Part shown: one piece after another, positions 55,451 to 64,000 of the stretch
Layout of the letters: every line of letters begins with the position of its first letter
Numbering within the stretch: position 1 is the stretch's first letter
From: Trametes villosa
Taxonomy: Eukaryota > Basidiomycota > Agaricomycetes > Polyporales > Polyporaceae
Assembly: GCA_002964805.2 (NCBI GenBank)
Contig: PUDQ02000032.1
Location: 930,001-994,000 of the forward strand
Length of the DNA: 64,000 bases
Direction: 5' to 3'
Notes under the pieces: generated by a model
Told to the model about the DNA's origin: nothing
Database searches by the model: none
The model's input: the letters and a program-made list of their open reading frames with translations, nothing else
Position numbers and translations under genes: made by a program

Positions 55451-58400
55451 GCCGCCGCCTGGTGAGGATAGTGTTAGTTAATGCCTGTATTGAATATCTG
55501 CACAGAAACAGAGTGAATGCGGAAAATCCACACACACGGTTGTACTCTCCCGGCCCGGTCGGAACACGGTAAAATGGATCCGTCCGAACATACCAGTGGT
55601 TGCTCGGGAATTTCCTTCCACGGATCCGCGCTAGTGATTGCTAGGCAAAGAGTACTATGACCACCTTTGGTAGCATCGCACCAACGCGGGCCTTTCCCGC
55701 CCACTATTGGCCAGTTGCGCGGGAGCCCCACATGTAGAGCGAGAAGCCTCGCGCCCTATAGCATCTCAGGGTGCCGCGTTCCGCGACCCTTCCCGGTCAT
55801 CGCAGCGGTGGGTCTGACGGCGGCACGCCTGCACATGGTCCGATGAGGCACAGGGACATAAATGATGGGATGCTGGGGTTGCGCGCGGGACCCGGGTATT
55901 CATTAACAGAGCAGATCGCGTAACGCGGCCCGTGGAGGTGCTTCAGAGCTTCCCGGAAGCAAAACCATGGGTCGCGGCAAGGATATAGCGGGTGCGCGAA
56001 CGATACCGGCGGAGAGCTCCCTTCCCGTAGTGTGGCAGCAGAGGCCATTGGCCTCAGCAGCTCATACCTCGGCAAGACGTATGCATAGGCCTCCGCTTAG
56101 GCCTTAGAGCAACGTACCGCCCTGGCTTTATGCAAGAATAACTGGGTTACTCACGCCGGGCATACTTCCTTAAGCGCGCTCTGGACAGTCTCGCTCGCTT
56201 CAGATAGTACCATGCGGTGGTACGGCCAGGCTTTCATTTGCTTGCTGTAGGTGCGGCGGAGTGAAACTTGTTGGGCACAGACCGATCGTGTCCGCCACAC
56301 GGCTCCGTCTGCCCTCCCATCTCCGCCCCACTATCCTTTTACGGACCATACCGTCCGGATCCCTTGCTCCAACGCGCACGTAGTCTTCTCACTTGCTGAA
56401 CATGCCCAGCGGATACGAATGCTTACCTCGGGAAACATTAGGCAGAAACGCCGATGCACCTGAGGAAATGGAGGGATTCGACTCGAGGGATGCCATTGTG
56501 GCCCAGCGATAGCGTGAGGACTGGTTTAGAGCATCAACAGAAAAGACTCCCAGTATCCAGAGACCTCTAGGAAAGCCAGGTAAGTGTGCGAGAGTAGCAG
56601 AGGCACGGAGGAAGTACTGCGTTCCGCGTCCTGTACAGAGCGCGCCTTAATCGGGAGCTGAGTTTAGTTTTCTTTCTCCGCCGCCCGTTTAGGTCACTCT
56701 CCGACAAGGCGAGCTGCAGCTCCGATAGACTCCGCCCGAACGAACCTGGGTTTGGTTCTGTTTGAACTTGCACCATCGTCTCTCCGCTCTTCTAAGTACC
56801 TTGCGTTGCACGATACACATACGCCCGTTTGACAGAGGGCGAACTCTGCTGAACTTCCACATCATACTTTCAGAAACGGCGGACACCTCGCAGTATCCCA
56901 GCAGAATATTTGCAAACTCCGTGCCTGACGATATTTCGACATTCCGACATTCCGACATGATCCACCCTCGTCATCCCCTGGAGCAGAGACTCTCCTAGAA
57001 TCTTCCTCTCTTTGCTTTTGCAAGCCTTTCCTCGTTGAAGCTTGAATAGTGAGCGCGGTCACCCTCACCCCTCAGCTCGACAGACACCTAACGATACAGT
57101 CGGACTTGGGACCCTGCACCTAGCACACAGACTCAATCCGATGAAACGTTGCTCATGACCACTGCATCTTACAAGGGTACTCCAAACCTCAGCTGGCAGG
57201 TGATTGGACCATTTCCCTGGGCGACCGCTAGCCTCAAGGACTTCATATCTGCAATCTGGATGATTACCAGAAAGAGAAACATTCTGATGCCGGTCCGCGC
57301 GGGCCAATGAACGTGCAGCGGAGGCAATTTCGACCTAACGCGGCTACAGAAACGTGGTACAGACTGGTACAGAACACTTACAGAACACGGCGAACTCGAC
57401 ATCGGACGCAAGGACGATCAGCCGACCACAAGCCTGGCGTGCAGCCTGGCCCCCCTGACCCTTCGCGGGCTTCCAGCGGCGCAATCGGTTACGTCGAGGG
57501 CCATACGGCCAACAGGAACCTCTTCGACCTGTCAAGTCCTCGAGCACCTCGGATTGGTCGCACGCCATTTACAGCTAGATCCAAGCTGCTCACGATGAGG
57601 GTGCACCACCATACGTACCCCGGTTCAATCGCCGCTGAGACCCTTCTGTTTTCCAGACAAGCCCCATTTACGCCCCCTCCCCTGCGGCCCTCCGCTAGGC
57701 ATTCATCAGCATCCATTAGTCCGCCATAGTGCTGTTCCCTTCCCGTGCGCCCCCGGATGGCTGTCGGTAGATCGTAGCGTGCGCGTCAGCGGCGCCTACC
57801 CCGCCCTAGGCCCTCTGATCCTGCTCAGGTGCTGAACCCCGGCGTTTATCCTTAGGCGGCTGGTCCCCGCTTGCGCTCGATGCGATCTGCGCTAAGACGC
57901 CCTAGTCTCCGAGGCTGCTCGCAATGTCAACGAAGCAGGCACGCACCGCCGCGGCATCAAATGGCTTTTGCATAACGGATGGAGCTTCTCTCCGCGCAGC
58001 CCGTTATTCTCGCTTCGCGCCCCTGGTTGCCCCCGGGTCGAAACTCTGTTCAAGCAGAAGATGGCGCGTCAACCGAAGAACAACTGTGCAGGGGGCCTCT
58101 TTACCCCGATCCGGCCACGTCCCCTGCAGCTGTGCGGGTGCACTAGGGCTCGCGGACTTTCGCCCCTCACCCCGTCTAGGCTTAAGCCAGACACTTGCAC
58201 TCGCGGCCTTCTCGGGACCGCGACCCCCCTTCCGATTCGAACGGTGCAATATACCCACGTCCGGCAGTATCTCAACACAGCACGAGCGCAGCACCGCACG
58301 GAGGCATTCAACGCTCTGCTGAGACCGCGGTCTGCCGCCGCGCTGGGCGCCTCCCGCGCGCGCACTATCTCGATCCGTCCGGAGGGCACCCACAAGGCGG

Positions 58401-58680
58401 GCGTGCGCAAGGGTGTGACGGCATAGAGCAGGCTTCCAGGCCGAGCCGAGGGTTCTCAACCCTGCGCGCCCTGCTGTTGTTCCCTGCATGGTTGGCAGGA
58501 ACCGTCCAACGGGGGGCTATGCCCTGTTTGTCCACTTGCGGATCCTGCGTGCTTCTAATACCAGGCCGACAACATGCATCCCTCTCCGCTCCTCGACCGC
58601 TCCCTCCGCCCGGACCACCGCTCCAAGCACCTCGATCCAGGGCGCGTGCAACACACCTCTCCTCCATCGACTCAACCACC
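55451..58680. other. 3.2-kb intergenic region between divergent OSBP and WOPR genes
   Basis: Open frames on both strands are short and unstructured, and I see no domain or convincing exon chain. The part just before 58681 is CT-rich, like a leader. The length suggests a large promoter for the WOPR regulator, but no binding sites are assigned. Confidence 0.4.
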
Positions 58681-60197
58681 ATGTCCCGCCCCCTCGCAGC
58701 CTCCGCCCAGCCCAAGGCGGATATCCTCCGCGGGTGGATTAAGACCACCAAGGACGCGATCCTGGTCTTCGAAGCGACGCGCGCGGGCATCGTGCCGCGC
58801 GTAACGCGCCGCTTCCACGACCTCGAGAAGCGCAGCATCATCCAGAGCGGCGCGATCCTCGTGTTCACCGAGGAAGAGAGCGGCATCAAGCGGTGGACCG
58901 ACCCATATCTCTGGTCGGCATCGCGCATGCAGGGCAACTTCTTGGTATGTCTACCAAGCTCGCTGACATGTTTGAGCTCGGACTGACCGCTATCGTCACG
59001 GACAGATGTATCGCGAGCGCGAAGACGAGTACGCGCCGGAGGCCGCGTCGCCCTACCAATGCTCCGCGGTTCCGTCTCCGGACGACATCGCGGAGCGGCA
59101 GGTCGATGCAGACCTCGAGCACTACATCCTCGGCAGCTGGAATAAGGGCAAGGGCCTGAAGAAAAACGGGCTCATGAAGAAGGTAGATTTTTTCGCTGCT
59201 TCGGAAGTGCCGAACGCCCGTGCTGACACCGGCGCTTAGACCATATCCATGTCGATAGAGGGCACCACCTACCACCTCGTCTCCTACTACTACCCGTCAG
59301 ACGTCCGCTCCGGCGTTTTGCAGACGCCGTCGACCATGCCTGCGCTCGCATGTCTCGACATCAGCCCGGTGATCCTGAAGAGCTTGTCCCAGTTCCGCCA
59401 ACCCCCTGTGCTCGGGAAGAGCAAGCGCGGCAGGCCAGCGCGGAGGTGAGACCGCCGAACATTCATCGCTCAAACATAGACTGAAGCCTGCGCTTAGTAA
59501 CAGCGTGAGGGGCTCGGCGAAGGAGTCCCGTCCTCCAGGGCTGGTTCTCGACACCCGCACAGCGCCATATCCCTCGCCGCCTCGCGCGACATATCCCTCT
59601 CCTCGCTCTGCAGTCCTCCCCCAAGACCACTACTTCGAGACCGGCGCCATCGCTGGCTCCGCCTCCTGGCCTCCTCATGCCCGCAGCCTCCCCAGCTCCC
59701 CCGAGTCCTTCGTTCTGGCCCAGCCCTCCCCCGTCTCCCCCATGGAGTACGACTTCTCCCACCACTACCGCGACGACAGTTCGTCCGATACCTCATCGAC
59801 CGCATCGATGGGCAGCGGCCTCTCCCAGGACGCCTCGCTCCGCAGCGATAACCCGCACGTCCTCGCCACCCGCTCCGCGTCTGCCCGGAACGCGGGGATG
59901 AACATCGGCTGGCACGATCCGCCAGTGACGACCCCGACGTCGTTGTACACGCTCCCCATCCCTGCCCTCCACCCCGATCTCTACATCGCCTCGGGCGCGG
60001 TCGGCTACGAGCAGCCCGTGCAGCACTCCCCCGAGCTCCTGCGCAGCTGGCGGCCGATCATGGACGAGGCGCGCCTGCTCACTGGGGCTGCCGGCACGGT
60101 GTGCAGCGGTGCTGAGCGGGCGTATCCCGCGCCCGGGCCGGGCATCGACTGCCACCCGCCCCCGACGACGTACTTCGCGGGACCGTTGTACCATTAG
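58681..60197 (+). CDS. WOPR-domain transcription factor (Gti1/Pac2/Wor1 family)
   Basis: Fungal-specific DNA-binding regulator; relatives (Wor1, Ryp1, Gti1, Pac2) act as master switches of morphology, mating or virulence programmes. 448 aa, exons 58681-58944, 59006-59182, 59240-59445, 59498-60197. The two halves of the WOPR fold are clear: GWIKTTKDAILVFEATRAGI, RVTRRFHDLEKRSIIQSG, ESGIKRWTDPYLWSASRMQG and NFLMYRERE, then, after a variable linker, LMKKTISMSIEGTTYHLVSY and YYPSDVRSGVLQTPS. The C-terminal half is Ser/Pro/His-rich and probably disordered. Exon 1 ends exactly at the conserved NFL/YRE junction. Target genes are unknown. Confidence 0.92.
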
Positions 60198-62026
60198 GCG
60201 GGGGCGTCGATCGTGCGATCGGCAGTGGAGGGCTCGAGATCGGGGCCTGGGGCGGCGTACGCGATGCGTGCCGCTCCTGTACTTGTACGTTGGAGTCGAA
60301 GGGGTGCGTCCGGGACGTGCGATCGGCCCCGGATGTGTGGCATACGGCGGTGGCCGTCGGGGACCGCAGCAGGCTGGTGCGCGGTGGCGCTCGGTATACT
60401 TACTGAATCTGCACATAACTGGTACGATACATCCTTTCTTCCTTTGTAAAATCGTGTAGTCTCGCGGTGGCCTGCGCGTCCGTGGTAGTGTAGTGGTAGT
60501 GTAGAAAAGGCCTATAGCTGGGTATCGGTGTAGCGTTGTTGATTTGACTTCGTGCGGACATTGTCCTCACGGTTATGAGCACATATTGTACATATAGTAG
60601 ATTACCTCACATGCATTCCTATCTAGTATACCATCATCCTTGTTATTCGCAGAACCATTGATCAGCGGGACAAGCTTTATGTTCAAGTTCCGGGGTAAGG
60701 AACTCGCGTGAGTCAGTACGAGACAGCTGCCCGGGCCGCCGCGGGCAGCAGAGAATTGCGTGCTCGAAGACGAGACATCGACAGGGTGGGTCACAGGATA
60801 ACATACAGAGACCCAGACACACTCCCTTGGAATGTTTGGAAGACGAGGTACTGGAGGCTCTCTGCACCCGCTCCGATGGCCCTCCCGAAAAGATAAACGA
60901 GGCTCCTGACAGCTGGTATTGACGGACGGCATAGGGGCATGTCTGTGGTATCATCCAGGCTGATTAAACCCCGAAAGCGGGCCAAAGTACATCAGAGTAC
61001 CGGCATCAATCGACGGACAACGTGGCTTTCCGCCGATCGTTTTGGCAGAAGTACACCACATATACCTCCGTCGACCGATTGCGGCGGTACTGCTGGCGCC
61101 TCGGGGGATCCAGGGAGTTTGGGTAGATGGCTCAACGCGGAGTGGAGATAGGTAAACCCGGAGCTGTGTCTCGTGTGCTCTAGACCATGGCAGGCAGAAT
61201 TCGACACAATCTCCGACCCGCATCGGATATGAGGTGAATTTGATAACCTGACCTGTCCTCCACTCAGGACAACAATGTAAGTGTCGAATCGATGAGTTGG
61301 GAAGGTTTGTCGTAAACAGTGACTGGCACTCAACTTCGTAAAACAATCTTTACATGAGAGGAGTATAGCTGCAGGCCGCGGGCTCCAAAGAGAGCTGTGA
61401 GGGCAATGTAGAACAACACGCTTCGTCGTGAAGCGCCCAGTAACTGAAGAGATGCCAGCAAATGAAATACAGGGGTACGGTACCTCGTAAATGAGTTGCG
61501 GGGGAAACCGTGTCCGGCGCATTCTAGATCCTGGTGGCGGCTGGTCCTTGGACCGTGACATCGGCTGAGAGCTTCCGCCGGGGCCTGAGATGAGGTGTTT
61601 GCTCGTGTTAGGCTGCAGCCTTGGATCCTAACAAACCACAACAAAACATGCCCTCCTACCAAGTGCTTGACAACACGGGCGCTACCTCTTCTTGGCACTT
61701 TCTTATCGATCTGCTTGCTCGACCTCTTACACAGAACAACTTTCGCGTGAAGCACGCTAGGTGCATTCTTTCACAAAACGGAGGTCCCAGTGAACATCTC
61801 CCTCCTACAAAATGTCGGCTATACAACATGTGGCTGACCTGCAAAACGAACGGACGCCACAAGAGAATCAACCCTTCAGGTGGTGAGAATTCATGGCTGC
61901 CCCATAGTCACACGATTCGACTCATGATTTTTTCCATGATTACATGACACCAGCCTCTAAGCCGTAAGTACTCCCAACTGGTAGCCGCAAGGTGTGTAGT
62001 ACAATGCTGATTGACTACTCAATCAG
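60198..62026. other. intergenic, with possible first exon of the next F-box gene
   Basis: Nothing is supported before about 61640. An ATG at 61648 opens a segment, MPSYQVLDNTGATSSWHFLI and on, that could be the short first exon of the following F-box gene, by analogy with the array members. I could not join it to the main exon with confidence. Confidence 0.35.
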
Positions 62027-63661
62027 TTGTACACGTACGAACGCGATGCCCTGCTTTCTATTATTCACGCCAGAAGACTTTACAACTCCCAACTACACCC
62101 AAACCGTCTTCCTTCGGAGATTCTTGGCGCTATCTTCTTGCTGTTGCGCTCGCCGGGTATCATCGACACTGCTAACTTGACAGGTCCTTTGTACGACTAC
62201 TCCGACGTCCTATCTGCTCTGAGGGTTTGTCATAGGTGGTACCAGGTTGCTACCACGACTGCAACGCTTTGGACGTTCATAGACTTTGCCTATGACGCCG
62301 ACGCCACCATCAAACTACGGAGAACGCGGAAGGCGCCTCTACACATACGATTTCCGCTCGATATGTTCGTCCCTGACGTGCTGGTCGATTTCCTCCGACT
62401 CCATGGCAGTCGCGTTATAGAACTGCACCTATGGGCGGGTGAATACGCCTCTTTGTTCAAACTCCCTGGTCGGCTTAATGTCCTCGCGGATCGTCTTGAG
62501 CGGCTGGCCCTCGTCGGCACCCAACGCGGCGGTACTGTTACGCTTCGCAGCCTCTTCCTCGGGTATACACCAGCCATGAAGGCCCTTGTCCTGCAACGCG
62601 TACCATGGGTCCCTTCGAACGCGTTCCCTAACTTCATTTATCTTGACCTATCTCGTCTCCCGTGGTTTCTCATCGAAGTGTTTCTGGATCTCCTACGGAA
62701 AGCCCCTCAACTTCAACTCCTGCATGTCGATGAGTGCAACATCGACATCTTCGACTTCGACGGCAGCAAAATTGCATATGTGTCTCTCCCTCGCTTGCGC
62801 CGCCTGTCTTTCGGCCACCTGTCTTTCGACCCCATACCCCACATACTCTCGCACCTCGACTTGCCCGCGAACGTGATGTTTCGGCTGTACTCCCTGAGGT
62901 TCTGGCAAGACGGTGGCGACGACGATTTCGAAGATCTCGTCTTGGCCAACCCCTTCACCGTATCCAATGACTTCACGCGCCTCGAGATAGTCGTAGGGAT
63001 GAATTGGCGAAAGCTTGTCGCCGAAGGCGACTCCCCCCGCTCAGGGGGTTTCTGGGTCGACTTCGTCCTCCATGCCGTTACAACCTCTGAAGACTGGGAG
63101 GGGTGGCTTCTCAATGTCGGTCATATGGTGTCTCTATCTTCCATACAGACGCTCTGCATATCCGTGCGTTTTTGGGATACCCTCATTGACCTCGCCGACT
63201 ACCTTCCCCGACTGAAGTCCCTCATCGTCGAGGAACAGACACCTTCCGCGGAAGACGGCCGGGAGTACGCAGCTGTAGCCTGTGTGGCCACCCTCCTCTT
63301 ACAGGACGACCCGGTGTCATTGCCTAACCTAGAGTCGCTCGCCATCGATGCTTGTTGCGCGCTTCCAGACCACGAAGTGATCGAGGCGGCCGTGCGGAGG
63401 CGTCACCGATACAAGCGACGTCTGCGATTCCTCAAGATCCGGGTCGACCCGAGTCAGTACACGACGGAGTACATCTCGGAGAAGTACACAGAAGTCTGCA
63501 AGTATGTCGATGAGGTGCTCTTTGTGTCGGAGCCTGTATGGCAATGGAAAGTGAACGACGGCTGGCGCGCCGACCACGATTATTGGGTGTTGCGTCCCTC
63601 GGAGGACCCGATGCGTGCGATGGAGTACTGGTACGACGAGCCGATGCATGAAGACAGCTGA
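62027..63661 (+). CDS. F-box/LRR-like protein, separate subfamily; 5' end unresolved
   Basis: The main exon gives 544 residues after an acceptor ATCAG at 62026, and ends in TGA. It begins LYTYERDALLSIIHARRLYN, then the F-box HPNRLPSEILGAIFLLL to LRVCHRWYQVATTTATLW. Leucine-rich sequence follows (FPNFIYLDLSRLPWFLIEVF, VSLPRLRRLSFGHLSFD) and the tail WRADHDYWVLRPSEDP. An in-frame TGA 15 nt before the acceptor shows that translation must enter from an upstream exon or start inside this one. It differs in sequence and strand from the tandem array, so it is a distant relative rather than a recent copy. Confidence 0.75.
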   Translation: MYTYERDALLSIIHARRLYNSQLHPNRLPSEILGAIFLLLRSPGIIDTANLTGPLYDYSDVLSALRVCHRWYQVATTTATLWTFIDFAYDADATIKLRRTRKAPLHIRFPLDMFVPDVLVDFLRLHGSRVIELHLWAGEYASLFKLPGRLNVLADRLERLALVGTQRGGTVTLRSLFLGYTPAMKALVLQRVPWVPSNAFPNFIYLDLSRLPWFLIEVFLDLLRKAPQLQLLHVDECNIDIFDFDGSKIAYVSLPRLRRLSFGHLSFDPIPHILSHLDLPANVMFRLYSLRFWQDGGDDDFEDLVLANPFTVSNDFTRLEIVVGMNWRKLVAEGDSPRSGGFWVDFVLHAVTTSEDWEGWLLNVGHMVSLSSIQTLCISVRFWDTLIDLADYLPRLKSLIVEEQTPSAEDGREYAAVACVATLLLQDDPVSLPNLESLAIDACCALPDHEVIEAAVRRRHRYKRRLRFLKIRVDPSQYTTEYISEKYTEVCKYVDEVLFVSEPVWQWKVNDGWRADHDYWVLRPSEDPMRAMEYWYDEPMHEDS

Positions 63662-64000
63662 TGCAGCGGGCCCGATGTGAGACGCGTCTGGCCCCTTGTG
63701 CAGGTATGTTCGTTTCCAATGATAGGATCTTGTTTCGGATGCGCAAGTACTTACCGCCAATGGTGTTATTCAGCCAATTGCGACGCTCCTGAATCTCAAG
63801 GCACGGCCCTTCGTATTCATTGGCCCTAGGCTAAGGCAGCGTACGCACGATGTGATCGTGCAGCATTCATTGGCTAGAACCCCTTCTGTCACCGTCTACG
63901 CCCATTGGACACCTCTCCCTGAGCTTATTGGATACCTCTCCCCGCCCCCATTGGATAGTCCCCGCACCGTATCAGCAACGCGCTGCTCACGTCCGCGGAT
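63662..64000. promoter_or_regulatory. CCAAT-rich region at the right edge
   Basis: Five ATTGG (reverse CCAAT) boxes at 63819, 63869, 63904, 63927 and 63950, and three forward CCAAT at 63716, 63757 and 63774, within about 240 bp. The last three ATTGG sit in a repeated context (ATTGGA followed by ACCTCTCC or a similar run). This could be the promoter of a gene beyond the window. No coding sequence is seen. Confidence 0.35.

Noticed and set aside
55451..58680. Possible additional gene between the OSBP and WOPR genes
   Set aside because: No frame longer than about 190 codons shows a family signature, and no exon chain could be built.
61954..61963. A 10-nt AG/CCTCTAAGCC/GTAAGT candidate microexon upstream of the 62-kb F-box gene
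   Set aside because: It resembles the array microexons, but the phase needed to join the main exon puts TAA in frame, so it cannot work the same way.

Overview
The window is nuclear DNA of a filamentous basidiomycete, most likely an Agaricomycete (a polypore-like genome is my guess). The evidence is GC-rich sequence, genes broken by many 45-80 nt GT-AG introns, and protein families typical of that group: expanded F-box families, a HET-domain protein, a WOPR regulator and a fungal ATO acetate permease. There is no sign of bacterial or organellar DNA. I rebuilt most exon chains by hand. Every multi-exon gene listed with a complete chain keeps its reading frame from start to stop.

Layout. 0-6.3 kb: the broken 3' end of an F-box gene, an SDR oxidoreductase, two adjacent TA-flanked MITE-like elements, and a head-to-head pair of mitochondrial genes (MRH4-like helicase and Tom6-like). 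7.3-13.9 kb: three tandem F-box genes on the minus strand (A, B, C). 14-21 kb: a Rab-type GTPase with a long insert, a HET-domain protein and an ATO/GPR1 acetate permease. 21-24.8 kb: a gene-poor stretch. 24.8-28.8 kb: a NAT9-like acetyltransferase and an aldehyde dehydrogenase. 28.9-40.2 kb: a relic of the SDR gene, then four more minus-strand F-box genes (D, E, F, G), with an unrelated F-box gene (H) inserted on the plus strand. 40.8-51.4 kb: ATG4, a peroxisomal dienoyl-CoA isomerase and the 27-exon assimilatory nitrite reductase. 51.5-55.5 kb: an ankyrin-PH-FFAT-ORD oxysterol-binding protein on the minus strand. 55.5-58.7 kb: a long divergent intergenic region. 58.7-60.2 kb: a WOPR transcription factor. 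62.0-63.7 kb: a further F-box gene.

The housekeeping genes are ordinary and do not form a pathway cluster, although several touch carbon and nitrogen use (acetate uptake, aldehyde oxidation, peroxisomal fatty-acid oxidation, nitrite reduction). The accessory part is the F-box array: ten copies or fragments in 64 kb. All seven tandem minus-strand members share one architecture: a short first exon ending in phase 2, a 10-nt microexon, then one large exon carrying the F-box and leucine-rich region. The microexon sequence varies, but its length and phase do not. The array also shows recent turnover: an in-frame stop in A, a frameshifted fragment at the left edge, a 154-bp identical tract shared by D and E, and an inverted duplication that carried part of the SDR gene with it.
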